Shown here in pieces: positions 16,617 to 25,434 of a stretch of DNA of 64,000 bases. Origin of the DNA: Gallionellaceae bacterium (lineage in GTDB: Bacteria > Pseudomonadota > Gammaproteobacteria > Burkholderiales > Gallionellaceae); NCBI GenBank assembly GCA_030823955.1, contig JAVBYO010000011.1, positions 38,081 through 102,080 of the forward strand, in the 5' to 3' direction. Made by a program: the position numbers and the translations under genes. The notes under the pieces are model-generated. The model did not search any database. It was not told where the DNA came from and saw only the letters and a program-made list of their open reading frames with translations. Numbering within the stretch: position 1 is the first letter of the stretch; each line of letters opens with the position of its first letter.

Positions 16617-17356
16617 TGGATAAACTCAGCCTATTCGGAATACTGGTCGCTTTCTCGGGCATCATCGGCGGGCAATTGCTCGAAGGTGGGGCCGTTTCCG
16701 CGTTGTTGCAGACAGCGGCTTTTTTCATCGTGTTCGGCGGGACGCTGGGGGCGGTCATGTTGCAGACCCCGGCCAAGGTATTCGTCGCCGGATTGAAGAT
16801 GGGGGGCTGGGCATTCTTCACCCCCAAGATGGACTTGCAGGGATTGGCCTATCAGTTGACGGCCTGGAGCAGTCTGGCGCGCAAGGAAGGCTTGCTGATG
16901 CTGGAGAGCCAAGTCAAGAATATCCAGGATCCCTTCCTGGTGAAGGGGTTGCAGTTGCTGGTGGACGGCAATGGCGCTGAAAAGATCCGCGAGGTGCTCG
17001 AAGTCGATGTGAGTGTCTATGAGGAATCCTGTTGGCAGGGCGCGCGGGTGTGGGAATCCGCCGCGGGTTATTCGCCGACCATCGGTATCATGGGCGCGGT
17101 ACTGGGTCTGATCCACGTCATGCAGAGTCTGGGTGATCCCACCAAGCTGGGTGAAGGCATTGCTGTTGCATTCATCGCGACGATATACGGTGTGGGATTC
17201 GCCAATCTGGTGTTCCTGCCCATCGCCGGGAAGCTGAAGATGATCGTCATGCAGCAACTGGTGATGCGCGAGATGGCCATCGACGGTCTGGTCATGATCG
17301 CCAATCTGGAAAGCCCGCGTTTCATCGAGAACAAGCTCAGGGGTTATATCTCTTAA
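16616..17356 (+). CDS. motC: flagellar motor stator protein MotC (MotA family)
   Basis: A 246-residue MotA/TolQ/ExbB-family protein with four membrane helices: two near the N-terminus (GILVAFSGIIGGQLL; ALLQTAAFFIVFGGTLGAVML) and two after residue ~145 (PTIGIMGAVLGLIHVM; AVAFIATIYGVGFANLVFLPIA). Between them is a charged cytoplasmic loop. It forms the ion channel of the stator with MotD. The TTG three bases upstream was rejected in favour of the ATG that shares its A with the fliA stop (TGATG). In P. aeruginosa che genes lie between fliA and motC; here they are missing. Confidence 0.92.
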   Translation: MDKLSLFGILVAFSGIIGGQLLEGGAVSALLQTAAFFIVFGGTLGAVMLQTPAKVFVAGLKMGGWAFFTPKMDLQGLAYQLTAWSSLARKEGLLMLESQVKNIQDPFLVKGLQLLVDGNGAEKIREVLEVDVSVYEESCWQGARVWESAAGYSPTIGIMGAVLGLIHVMQSLGDPTKLGEGIAVAFIATIYGVGFANLVFLPIAGKLKMIVMQQLVMREMAIDGLVMIANLESPRFIENKLRGYIS

Positions 17357-17429
17357 CGGACACGATGATGAATCTGTTATGTCCGTTTTCCTCACCTCAG
17401 TCCGCTCCCGGGATTGCCCTCTCCCCGAT

Positions 17430-17451
17430 CCTCTCCCGTAAACGGGCGAGG
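17430..17451. repeat. CCTCTCCCG-type palindromic intergenic repeat
   Basis: CCTCTCCCG-TAAA-CGGGCGAGG is an imperfect hairpin in the motC-motD gap, preceded by CCCTCTCCCCGATC. The sequence resembles the dispersed CCCTCTCCC/GGGAGAGGG family common in proteobacterial intergenic DNA. A weak 7-bp stem (17356-17362 with 17380-17386) followed by TTTTCC sits just after the motC stop. Either could reduce read-through into motD. Confidence 0.45.
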
Positions 17452-17484
17452 ACACAAACGAATTTTTTCCAAGTTTGAATTTCC

Positions 17485-18249
17485 GTGGCGCTGCGCAGAA
17501 AAAGAGTTGATCGCGACAACCATGAGCGCTGGTTGATCTCCTATGCGGACTTCATCACGTTGCTGTTCGCTTTTTTTGTCGTCATGTATGCCATCTCTTC
17601 GGTGAACGAGGGCAAATACAAGGTGCTGGGCACCTCGCTGGGCAGCGCGTTCGGAGCCAAACCCACCAAGGCGACCGAATCCGGCACCATCCGCCTGACC
17701 GAGGAAGAGATCTATTTCAAATCCATCGTCGACCGGCGCAACGCCAAGCTGGCCGAGCAGCAGATCAAACAGAACGAACGTATGCAAAGTCTGGTGAATG
17801 CGCTCAATCAGGCGATGGGGCGTTTCGTCAAGAACGGCACTATGACAGTCTCACAGACCCGCCGCGGGGTGATGCTGGATATCAGTGCCAGCGCCTTGTT
17901 CGCGCCCGGTGATGCGGTGCTGGCCGATGTGGCGCAAAAGACTCTGGCCGATGTGGCCCAAGTGCTGGTCGACGGAGACCAGCCCATCGAAGTCGAGGGA
18001 CATACCGACAGCTTGCCTATCAGTACACCGGTCTATCCTTCCAATTGGGAACTCTCTTCGGCGCGGGCGAGCAGTGTGGTGCGGTTGTTTATCGAACAAG
18101 GGGTCGCGGCAAAGCGTCTGACGGCCATCGGTTCGGCGGATAATCAGCCGGTGCTGAGCAACGATACGGCAGAGGGCCGGGCGCGTAACCGGCGGGTGAC
18201 CATCACGGTGTTGACGCCTGATTCGGAGCGCGGCAAAACTGCCCAGTGA
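17485..18249 (+). CDS. motD: flagellar motor stator protein MotD (MotB family)
   Basis: A 254-residue protein with a short cytoplasmic N-terminus, one membrane helix (ISYADFITLLFAFFVVMYAI, residues ~17-36, including the ion-binding Asp), the plug/linker region and a C-terminal OmpA-like peptidoglycan-binding domain (VEGHTDSLPIS, ELSSARASSVVRLF, GRARNRRVTITV). It anchors the MotC/MotD stator to the cell wall. The start codon is GTG at 17485 and no strong Shine-Dalgarno is visible; no better upstream start exists in frame. Convergent flgN ends 8 bp downstream. Confidence 0.92.
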   Translation: MALRRKRVDRDNHERWLISYADFITLLFAFFVVMYAISSVNEGKYKVLGTSLGSAFGAKPTKATESGTIRLTEEEIYFKSIVDRRNAKLAEQQIKQNERMQSLVNALNQAMGRFVKNGTMTVSQTRRGVMLDISASALFAPGDAVLADVAQKTLADVAQVLVDGDQPIEVEGHTDSLPISTPVYPSNWELSSARASSVVRLFIEQGVAAKRLTAIGSADNQPVLSNDTAEGRARNRRVTITVLTPDSERGKTAQ

Positions 18250-18257
18250 GCGAGTGT

Positions 18258-18725
18258 TCAGCCGCTGCCCAGCGTGCGGCCGGAGACGGCGATACTGGGC
18301 TGGCCGTCGCGGCCGTAAAGGCCTGCGGCACTTTTGGCGGCACCGAGCAAAGCCGCCAGTGCCTGCTGGTTACTGCGTAATTTGAGCTGGATGACTTCCC
18401 CGTTGGTCTGATTCAGGTGGTGCGCACGCGCTGCCAGTGTCCTGATCTCTTCCCATGTTGTGCGACTGGACGGAACACGTTGTGTGATCCAGGCGGCGGT
18501 ATCGGCAGTTCCCACCTGTTGGCGGCGCACATTGGCCATCTCGGTAATTTTGTTGGCGGCTTGGGTCTTGGCTTCGGCGAGGGGGAGCAGTTGTTCGGCG
18601 TCTTGACCGAGCAGGGCCTGTTGCTCTTTTTCAAGTAGCGCGACGAACGCGCGCATGGCGTCGCGCTCGAGGTTCAAGCGGGCGGAGAAATCGGGGGCGG
18701 GGGATGGGACGGGGTTACCGGTCAA
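18258..18725 (-). CDS. flgN: flagellar export chaperone FlgN
   Basis: A 155-residue, mostly helical protein with the FlgN pattern (MRAFVALLEKEQQALLGQDAEQLLPLAEAKTQ), the chaperone for hook-filament junction proteins FlgK and FlgL. It starts with TTG in a TTGA overlap with the flgM stop, so it is probably translated by coupling. It is co-transcribed with flgM from the sigma-28 promoter upstream of flgM. The N-terminal Pro-rich piece (MTGNPVPSPAPDF) is less typical, so an internal start is possible. Confidence 0.9.
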   Translation of the reverse strand: MTGNPVPSPAPDFSARLNLERDAMRAFVALLEKEQQALLGQDAEQLLPLAEAKTQAANKITEMANVRRQQVGTADTAAWITQRVPSSRTTWEEIRTLAARAHHLNQTNGEVIQLKLRSNQQALAALLGAAKSAAGLYGRDGQPSIAVSGRTLGSG

Positions 18726-19030
18726 CTTTGGCTCGCGTTGATCAATTCTTCGACGTCGCTGATCAGGCCGTCGGCGATCGCCGCGGAGTTGATCTGGAAA
18801 CGCCCTTCACTGATGGCTTGTTTGATTTCGGCCACCTTTTTCGCATCTACTGCCGGTGCATTGGCCACTTCGACCTCCATACTACGCAGTTGGCTGCTGG
18901 CGGAACCCAAGCTCACACTCACGCCGTCCGGTGAAGCCGGGGTGGTGGACGGTTTGGGTGTGCTCGCGCGCGCCGGTGATTCGCTCAGGGAAGACGGCGG
19001 TAACGAATTGATGCTTTTATCGATTTTCAT
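18722..19030 (-). CDS. flgM: anti-sigma-28 factor FlgM
   Basis: A 102-residue protein beginning MKIDKSI, with a disordered Ser/Pro-rich N-terminal half and a C-terminal sigma-28-binding region (DAKKVAEIKQAISEGRFQINSAAIADGLI). It holds FliA inactive until exported through the completed hook-basal body. The frame reaches GTG at 19039, but the ATG at 19030 has a well-spaced AAAGG and gives the family N-terminus. It is transcribed from its own sigma-28 promoter, giving negative feedback. Confidence 0.93.
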   Translation of the reverse strand: MKIDKSINSLPPSSLSESPARASTPKPSTTPASPDGVSVSLGSASSQLRSMEVEVANAPAVDAKKVAEIKQAISEGRFQINSAAIADGLISDVEELINASQS

Positions 19031-19064
19031 TTGGATCACCTTTCAACTGTCCTAGTCATATGCT

Positions 19065-19091
19065 TCATCGGCAACTTGTTGAGAAACTTTA
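19065..19091 (-). promoter_or_regulatory. sigma-28 (FliA) promoter of flgM-flgN
   Basis: On the minus strand the sequence reads TAAAGTTT, 11 bases, GCCGATGA. This is the full sigma-28 consensus (TAAAGTTT-N11-GCCGATAA) with one change in the -10 box. The -10 lies about 35 bp upstream of the flgM ATG. It places flgMN in the FliA regulon. Confidence 0.92.
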
Positions 19092-19165
19092 GGGTGAAGC
19101 CGTAATTTTTTTGAAAAATCCCAAGGCCGCACAATAACGCACTGTTGTATCAGAGTAAATGGCCG

Positions 19166-19852
19166 TCATGGCCGAACTTCTACGATGCCGTTGCCTTTTG
19201 CGATGCCGCTGATCACCTGTCCCGAGGCGACCTTCACCTGGGCAGATTGTCCCTCGGCGGCATTGTTCAGTGCCTGTCCCTCGGTGCGTAACTGGATGCC
19301 ATTCCCGTTCGAGTAGAGTTGTACCGTCTGGCCCTGGGTCACGACATAGGGCAGCCGCAGCATATCCTGCTTCAGTACCTGCCCGGCCCCGATGCTGAAT
19401 TTGAGCACCTTGCCCAGAGCTTGGGCTTCATCGGTGATGGTGCCGGGATGGGTCAGTTCCCCGGCTTGCAGGTTGAAATCCCCGTTACCGATCACCAGTC
19501 CCTGTTGCAGTGGACGGCTCGAAACCAGCATATTCATAGTGGTGGTGATGCTGGCCGGGACGATCAGCGACCAGCCGTTCGTTTCATTGCAACGGACGCC
19601 GATACTGGTTCTGCCGCGTAATTGGGCACCCGTCGGCAAATAAGCCTCAAGCTGCAAACAAGGCGGGAAAGACAGGCGGGGATCCAGTGCCTCGACCTTA
19701 TAACTCACTTTGCCGGGCATGTTGCGCGTCTGTTCGCGGATGAATTCCGTCGCCACCTTGAGTATCTCGCTATGGCTCTGTTTCTCGAGCGACCAAGCGC
19801 TGTCCAGCGGCAGGAGCAGCAGACAGAGAAGTGTGATGACCTGTTTTTTCAT
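19166..19852 (-). CDS. flgA: flagellar P-ring assembly chaperone FlgA
   Basis: A 228-residue secreted protein with a signal peptide (MKKQVITLLCLLLLPLDSAWS) and a C-terminal SAF-like FlgA domain (RPLQQGLVIGNGDFNLQAGELT, VLKQDMLRLPYVVTQGQTVQLY, VKVASGQVISGIAKGNGIVEV). It helps FlgI polymerise into the periplasmic P ring. The frame continues upstream to a TTG at 19885, but the ATG at 19852 directly precedes the signal peptide and is chosen, although its Shine-Dalgarno is weak. It is divergent from flgB. Confidence 0.94.
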   Translation of the reverse strand: MKKQVITLLCLLLLPLDSAWSLEKQSHSEILKVATEFIREQTRNMPGKVSYKVEALDPRLSFPPCLQLEAYLPTGAQLRGRTSIGVRCNETNGWSLIVPASITTTMNMLVSSRPLQQGLVIGNGDFNLQAGELTHPGTITDEAQALGKVLKFSIGAGQVLKQDMLRLPYVVTQGQTVQLYSNGNGIQLRTEGQALNNAAEGQSAQVKVASGQVISGIAKGNGIVEVRP

Positions 19853-19990
19853 GGTGATATTGTCGCCCCGTGGCAGATTTTCCAAAAAGGAGAAATAACG
19901 CGTTTTTCCATCTCTAATCGGGTGATGCCCGGATACATGCTGAGTTTAGTATGCAGGTCATGGAAATGGCGAGTATGAAGGAGGGCCGAA

Positions 19991-20395
19991 ATGAGCAGCA
20001 GAATCGATAATATGTTCCAGTTTCACCAGGCGGCGCTGAATCTACGCGCAGCCCGGCAGGAATTGATCGCCTCCAACATCGCCAATGCCGATACACCTAA
20101 CTACAAGGCGAAGGATATTGACTTTGCCAGTGCCTTGCAAGGCGCCATCTCGGGCGGCGGGGCGAAATTACCGATGGCCGCTTCTGCCGGTACCAATTTG
20201 AACGGCCCCAGCGGTGATACCGTGATGGGGGCTCCGGTGTTGTACCGTAACGTGCTACAGCCCAGTGCCGACGGTAACACGGTGGATATGGATGTGGAAC
20301 GGGCGCAGTTCGCCGATAACGCGCTACGTTACGAGGCCAGTGTCAGGTTTGTGAGTGACAAGGCCAAAGACGTGCTGGCGGCTTTACAAGGATAA
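19991..20395 (+). CDS. flgB: flagellar proximal rod protein FlgB
   Basis: A 134-residue rod protein with the N-terminal axial-protein motif ([25 protein letters not shown]) and a C-terminal coiled segment ([24 protein letters not shown]). It is the first gene of the flgBCDEFGHIJ operon, with a GGAGG ribosome site. It is exported by the flagellar type III system. A motif resembling ones upstream of flhB and flgG (TGATGCC) lies at 19923. Confidence 0.96.
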   Translation: MSSRIDNMFQFHQAALNLRAARQELIASNIANADTPNYKAKDIDFASALQGAISGGGAKLPMAASAGTNLNGPSGDTVMGAPVLYRNVLQPSADGNTVDMDVERAQFADNALRYEASVRFVSDKAKDVLAALQG

Positions 20396-20400
20396 TCATC

Positions 20401-20805
20401 ATGTCATTGTTCAATATATTCAATATATCCGGTTCGGCGATGACCGCGCAGTCGCAGCGGCTGAACGTGGTGGCCAGTAACCTGGCCAACGTGGAAAGTA
20501 CCACGGGGCCGGATGGCAAACCTTATCAGGCCAAACAAGTCGTGTTCAGTGCCACCACCTTCGAGGGGCAGCCCGGTCAGGGAGTCAGGGTCGAAGCGGT
20601 GGTGGAAGACAAAGCACCCATGAAGATGGTGTACGACCCGAAACATCCCATGGCTGACAAGCAGGGTTATGTCACCATGCCCAATGTGAATCCGGTCGAC
20701 GAGATGGTGAACATGATCTCGGCCTCGCGCTCTTACCAGAATAACGTGGATGTGATGAACACATCCAAAGCGTTGCTGCTCAAAACGCTCAGTATCGGAC
20801 AATAA
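20401..20805 (+). CDS. flgC: flagellar proximal rod protein FlgC
   Basis: A 134-residue rod protein with the family N-terminal segment ([26 protein letters not shown]) and C-terminal [35 protein letters not shown]. It forms the proximal rod with FlgB and FlgF. Five bases separate it from flgB and 11 from flgD, consistent with one operon. Confidence 0.97.
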   Translation: MSLFNIFNISGSAMTAQSQRLNVVASNLANVESTTGPDGKPYQAKQVVFSATTFEGQPGQGVRVEAVVEDKAPMKMVYDPKHPMADKQGYVTMPNVNPVDEMVNMISASRSYQNNVDVMNTSKALLLKTLSIGQ

Positions 20806-20816
20806 GGAGAATAGTC

Positions 20817-21581
20817 ATGGTCAATAACGTCACAGGCCCGAACCCGCTAGCTGCCGCGCAACCGATGCCGGGTAATGCGCAAGCGATGAACAAGCCGACC
20901 CCCGCCGCCGCTGGTGCTGCCAACACCGCACAAGGAGCGAACAAAACTGCCGCAGGGCAAGCGGCAGCGGCGGCGGATGCCGCCGGTGCGGGAGCGAACA
21001 CGCAGGACCGTTTTCTCAAGCTACTGGTTACGCAGATGAAGAATCAGGATCCGCTCAATCCCATGGATAACGCCCAGGTCACTTCGCAGATGGCCCAGTT
21101 AAGCACTGTGAGTGGTATCGATAAATTAAATTCAACCTTGAAGGCACTGAGCGATAGCGTGACCTCGGGACAGGCGATGTCGGCTACCGGCATGATCGGG
21201 CACGGCGCATTGGTGCCGGGTTCGAGCATGGAATTGCGCAAAGGCCAGGCGGTCGGCGGACTCGAACTGAGTCAGGGTGCCGACTCGGTCAAGGTGTTGA
21301 TCAAAGACGGTGCCAATAACGTGGTACGCACACTGCAACTCGGTGCGCAGAAGCCCGGTGTCGTGCCATTGGCCTGGGACGGTCTGAATGACGCAGGCGA
21401 TGAGTTGCCTGACGGCAAATACAAGTTTGCTGCCGAAGGGGCCGCGGGAGAACAGACCTTCCCCGCCACGACGTTGTCGTTCGGCATGGTGAACGGGGTG
21501 GCACCCGGGTCGGGCGGCGCCAAGCTGGATGTGGAAAAACTGGGCATCTTCAATCTGTCGGACGTTAAACAAGTTATGTAA
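20817..21581 (+). CDS. flgD: flagellar hook assembly scaffold FlgD
   Basis: A 254-residue hook cap that guides polymerisation of FlgE. The N-terminal ~65 residues are a low-complexity Ala/Asn/Pro-rich tract. The conserved FLKLLVTQMKNQDPLNPMDNAQVTSQMAQLSTVSGI follows, and then FlgD Ig-like/tudor-like domains (VPLAWDGLNDAGDELPDGKYKF). It lies between flgC and flgE in the usual order. Confidence 0.96.
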   Translation: MVNNVTGPNPLAAAQPMPGNAQAMNKPTPAAAGAANTAQGANKTAAGQAAAAADAAGAGANTQDRFLKLLVTQMKNQDPLNPMDNAQVTSQMAQLSTVSGIDKLNSTLKALSDSVTSGQAMSATGMIGHGALVPGSSMELRKGQAVGGLELSQGADSVKVLIKDGANNVVRTLQLGAQKPGVVPLAWDGLNDAGDELPDGKYKFAAEGAAGEQTFPATTLSFGMVNGVAPGSGGAKLDVEKLGIFNLSDVKQVM

Positions 21582-21637
21582 ACCGGCTATTCCGTCACCT
21601 GATGGGGCGGAGTGCATGTCAACCTAAGGAGAACATC

Positions 21638-22984
21638 ATGGGCTTTCAACAAGGACTAAGTGGACTGAACGCGGCAGCCAAGAATCTGGACGTCATCGGC
21701 AATAACGTCGCCAACGCGAATACCGTGGGCTTCAAGATGTCGCAGGCGCAGTTCGCCGACGTCTATGCCAGTTCAGTGGGCGGTTCCGCCGGGACATCAG
21801 CCGGTATCGGTACCAAATTGGCGACCGTGGCGCAGCAGTTCTCACAGGGGAACATCACATCCAGCAACAACTCGCTGGATACCGCGATCAGCGGCCAGGG
21901 TTTCTTCCAGTTGGGTACGACGACCAGTACTGCGCCGCAGTTCTATACCCGCAACGGCCAGTTCCAGACCGACAGTCAGGGTTATATCGTGACCAGCGAA
22001 GGCATGCGCCTGTTCGGAGTCAACAAGGATGGCGTGCCCGGACCGTTACAGATCCCGACCGAGCAGATTCCGGCGCGGGCGACCGGCACCTCTCCCAAAC
22101 CCAACATCATGGCGGGTTTGAACGTGGATGCGCGCGGTGCGATCACTGCATTGCCCGCCGATGTGGGTGAAGGCGCTACCGTGCCACCCGGCCCGGCGGG
22201 TTCTTTCCGTTTTGATCCGGCCGATCCGACCACATTCAACAACTCGACCTCAACGACTATCTATGACAGTCTGGGCAACCCGCATGTGGCGACGCTATAT
22301 TTCCAGAAGGCGACACCGACCGCCGGGGTCAACCCGTGGAACGTCTATCTGTCGATTGACAATGAGATGCAACCGCCCAATGCCGTTGCCACGGTGCCGC
22401 CGAGTGCGACTCCCATGGGTGCCGGTTTGCCGTTTGACACCACGGGTAAGTTGCCGCCGGGTTCTTTGCTGACCATGGCTGCGGCTTATACACCGCCGTT
22501 GGCCGCACCGGCTGGTGGTGGTATCGCAGCGGCTGCGAATCCGATGCAATTGACCTTCGATTTCTCCAATACCACTCAATACGGCTCGGCCTTCGGCGTG
22601 AGTTCGATGGTGCAGGACGGTTATACCACCGGTATGCCGAGCGGCTTCAACATCAGCCCTGATGGCACCATATTGGGCCGTTATACCAACGGACAGTCGC
22701 AGAAGCTGGGGCAGGTGACTATCGCCAACTTCGCCAATCCGCAAGGTTTGCAGCCTTTGGGCAACAACCGCTGGGCGCCGACTTCCACGGCTGGTACGCC
22801 GTTGCCGGGAACGCCGGGCACCGCCAGTCTGGGGGTATTGCAGTCCGGTGCGGTGGAGGATGCCAACGTGGACTTGACCGGTGAACTGGTGAATATGATC
22901 GTGGCACAACGGGTCTATCAGGCCAATGCGCAGTCGATCAAGACTCAGGATGCGGTACTGCAGACCATCACGCAGCTGCGTTAA
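21638..22984 (+). CDS. flgE: flagellar hook protein FlgE
   Basis: A 448-residue hook subunit with MGFQQGLSGLNAAAKNLDVIGNNVANANTVGFK at the N-terminus and a C-terminal LTGELVNMIVAQRVYQANAQSIKTQDAVLQ. The middle is a variable D1/D2 region rich in Thr, Pro and Gly. The start at 21638 has the strong site AAGGAGAA. The open frame back to 21602 is not supported. Confidence 0.97.
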   Translation: MGFQQGLSGLNAAAKNLDVIGNNVANANTVGFKMSQAQFADVYASSVGGSAGTSAGIGTKLATVAQQFSQGNITSSNNSLDTAISGQGFFQLGTTTSTAPQFYTRNGQFQTDSQGYIVTSEGMRLFGVNKDGVPGPLQIPTEQIPARATGTSPKPNIMAGLNVDARGAITALPADVGEGATVPPGPAGSFRFDPADPTTFNNSTSTTIYDSLGNPHVATLYFQKATPTAGVNPWNVYLSIDNEMQPPNAVATVPPSATPMGAGLPFDTTGKLPPGSLLTMAAAYTPPLAAPAGGGIAAAANPMQLTFDFSNTTQYGSAFGVSSMVQDGYTTGMPSGFNISPDGTILGRYTNGQSQKLGQVTIANFANPQGLQPLGNNRWAPTSTAGTPLPGTPGTASLGVLQSGAVEDANVDLTGELVNMIVAQRVYQANAQSIKTQDAVLQTITQLR

Positions 22985-23009
22985 GTCTGACTGAGTCGGG
23001 AGAATAACC

Positions 23010-23753
23010 ATGGATAGATTGATCTACACAGCGATGACGGGGGCTTCGCATATCCTGCAGCAACAGGCTGCGGTGTCGGAGAATCTGGCCAACAACAACA
23101 CGCCGGGCTTCCGTGCGACGATCAATACGTTCCGTGCCGTGCCGCTGGTCGGAGAGGGATTGCCGACACGGGTCATGGTGGTGGACTCGGTGGCGGGAGC
23201 GGACTTCACTCCCGGCACGATGGAGCCGACCGGGCGCGAGCTCGATGTCGCCATCGATGGCAAAGGCTGGATCGCCGTGCAAGGGGCGGACGGCAAAGAG
23301 GCATACACCCGCAACGGTAGTTTTCAGGTCACCACCAACGGTATCCTGCAGACGCGTAGCGGTCTGAACGTGTTGGGCGACGCCGGCCCGATCACGTTGC
23401 CGCCGAACACTGAAGTCAGTATCGCCAAAGACGGCACCCTCTCTACCGTTCCGACCGGAACTACACCTGCCGAAGTGACGCGGATAGGGCGGCTCAAATT
23501 GGCCAATCCGCCGGAGAGCGAGATGGCGCGCGGCGACGACGGGCTGTTTCGTATGCGTAGCGGTGGTACGGCAGATGCCGATGGCAAAGTCACGGTGGTA
23601 TCCGGCAATCTGGAGAGCAGTAACGTGAATGCCGTGGAAGCCATGGTGAGCATGATCACGCTGGCACGCCAGTTCGACACCCAGATGAAGATGCTGCAAA
23701 CAGCCGACAACAACGCCAAGGCGGCAAGCCAGTTGCTCAATATCAATGCCTGA
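23010..23753 (+). CDS. flgF: flagellar proximal rod protein FlgF
   Basis: A 247-residue rod protein with MDRLIYTAMTGASHILQQQAAVSENLANNNTPGFRA at the N-terminus and the C-terminal GNLESSNVNAVEAMVSMITLARQFDTQMKML. It has a good ribosome site (GGGAGAA). A 242-bp gap separates it from flgG, where most clusters have only a few bases. The gap has no gene, but includes a TGATGCCTGAT motif (23949-23959) also found upstream of flhB. Confidence 0.95.
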   Translation: MDRLIYTAMTGASHILQQQAAVSENLANNNTPGFRATINTFRAVPLVGEGLPTRVMVVDSVAGADFTPGTMEPTGRELDVAIDGKGWIAVQGADGKEAYTRNGSFQVTTNGILQTRSGLNVLGDAGPITLPPNTEVSIAKDGTLSTVPTGTTPAEVTRIGRLKLANPPESEMARGDDGLFRMRSGGTADADGKVTVVSGNLESSNVNAVEAMVSMITLARQFDTQMKMLQTADNNAKAASQLLNINA

Positions 23754-23995
23754 TCATTTGACCGGATCGACTGATTAAAACAACGCAGCAAGCCTGCGTC
23801 GTACCGTCGCTGTCCCGCTCCACGGGCCGCGACTGCTGCTGTATCTCCCCGTTTTTCCGCATCAAGCGCGAATAAGCGCCTTTTTCTGCCTCTCATCACC
23901 CGTTTGATTTTTGCGCTTCCCAGTAGGATAGGCTCATGTGTAATGGCCTGATGCCTGATTTTGAAGAAGCGCCGACAAATTAAAGGGGTACCGAC

Positions 23996-24778
23996 ATGAT
24001 TCGTTCCTTGTGGATTTCCAAGACCGGGCTGGATGCCCAGCAGACCCAGATGGATGTGGTTGCCAACAACCTAGCGAACGTGAGCACCAACGGCTTCAAA
24101 CGGTCGCGCGCAGTGTTCGAAGACCTGCTGTACCAGAACATCCGCCAACCGGGGGCGCAGTCTTCGCAGCAGACCCAGTTGCCATCGGGATTGCAGATCG
24201 GTACCGGGGTGCGACCGGTGGCTGCCGAACGTATCCATACCCAGGGCAACTTGCAGCAATCCGGCAGCAAATTGGATATCGCTATTCAGGGCAGCGGCTT
24301 CTTCCCGGTGTTGATGCCGGACGGCACCACCGGATATACCCGTGATGGCTCGTTCCAGACTGACGGACAGGGGCAACTGGTCACCGCCAGCGGTTTTGTG
24401 GTGCAGCCTGCCATGACTATCCCGGCGGATGCGACCAGTGTCACCATCGCGCAGGATGGCGTGGTATCGGTGACCCAGGCGGGCAGTGTCACGCCGGTTC
24501 AGATCGGCCAGATGCAACTGGCGACGTTCATCAATCCGGCCGGCCTGCAAAGCAACGGCCAGAACCTGTATCTGGAGACGGCCTCTTCCGGCGCGCCCGG
24601 CACCGGCGCACCCGGTGCGAACGGTACGGGGACACTGGTACAGGGTTTTCTGGAGACATCGAACGTCAACGTCGTGGAAGAGCTGGTGAATATGATCCAG
24701 ACACAGCGTGCCTACGAGATCAATTCGAAGGCCATCACGACTTCCGACCAGATGTTGCAGAAACTGGCTCAGATATAA
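23996..24778 (+). CDS. flgG: flagellar distal rod protein FlgG
   Basis: A 260-residue distal rod subunit, the canonical length. It begins [47 protein letters not shown] and ends with [33 protein letters not shown] ribosome site AAAGGGG precedes the ATG. The unusual gap upstream suggests flgGHIJ may also have their own promoter. Confidence 0.97.
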   Translation: MIRSLWISKTGLDAQQTQMDVVANNLANVSTNGFKRSRAVFEDLLYQNIRQPGAQSSQQTQLPSGLQIGTGVRPVAAERIHTQGNLQQSGSKLDIAIQGSGFFPVLMPDGTTGYTRDGSFQTDGQGQLVTASGFVVQPAMTIPADATSVTIAQDGVVSVTQAGSVTPVQIGQMQLATFINPAGLQSNGQNLYLETASSGAPGTGAPGANGTGTLVQGFLETSNVNVVEELVNMIQTQRAYEINSKAITTSDQMLQKLAQI

Positions 24779-24799
24779 TTCGGATCAAGGAGAGGCAAT

Positions 24800-25423
24800 A
24801 TGTTTAATCTAACCCGTTGGATCATCCTGGTGGCGGCGCTAACGATGGCGGTAGGCTGCACGCCGGTGCGGACCAAGACCCCGTTGACTTCCTGCCCGCT
24901 GGTGCAAAAGGCTCCGGCGCTGGATAACGGCGCAATTTTCCAGGCGACTGCCAGCCGTCCGCTGTTTGAGGATCGTCACGCGCGCAATGTCGGCGACGAG
25001 TTGACCATCACTTTGGGTGAAGTGACTGCCCAGACAAAGAAATCGAGCAAGAACGCGGGCAAGTCCGAGGCCAAAGCGGACCTGCCAAGCAAAGGTGAAA
25101 AAGACGGCGGCTCGGAGAGTAGCAGTGCATTCTCCGGCGAGATCATCGCCACGGTGATCGTGGTGATGGACAGCGGCAAACTGCTGGTCTGCGGCGACAA
25201 ACTGGTGAAGTACGCCAATGGGGAAACGAATTTCGAATACATCCGTTTCTCCGGTACGGTGAACCCGGACACCATCTCCGAACGGAATACGGTGTTGTCC
25301 ACACAGGTGGCGGATGTGCAGATCGAATACCGCAACGCCAGCAACATCGATTCGCCGAACGCACCACCGACGCTGTTTAGCCGTCTCAGCCGCTTCTTCG
25401 CGCCGAAGAAACTGTATTTCTAG
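24800..25423 (+). CDS. flgH: flagellar L-ring lipoprotein FlgH
   Basis: A 207-residue outer-membrane lipoprotein with a type II signal peptide; the lipobox AVGC puts the lipidated Cys at residue 20. The mature region has the family pattern (SRPLFEDRHARNVGDELTITLGEVT, FSGEIIATVIVVMDSGKLLVCGDKLVKYANGETNFEYIRFSGTVNPDTIS). It forms the L ring around the rod, confirming a Gram-negative envelope. Confidence 0.96.
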   Translation: MFNLTRWIILVAALTMAVGCTPVRTKTPLTSCPLVQKAPALDNGAIFQATASRPLFEDRHARNVGDELTITLGEVTAQTKKSSKNAGKSEAKADLPSKGEKDGGSESSSAFSGEIIATVIVVMDSGKLLVCGDKLVKYANGETNFEYIRFSGTVNPDTISERNTVLSTQVADVQIEYRNASNIDSPNAPPTLFSRLSRFFAPKKLYF

Positions 25424-25434
25424 GAAGGTTAACC

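Noticed and set aside
23754..23995. A hidden gene in the flgF-flgG gap
   Set aside because: Only short or antisense frames occur (one minus-strand frame enters from flgF); no ribosome site plus protein-like composition.
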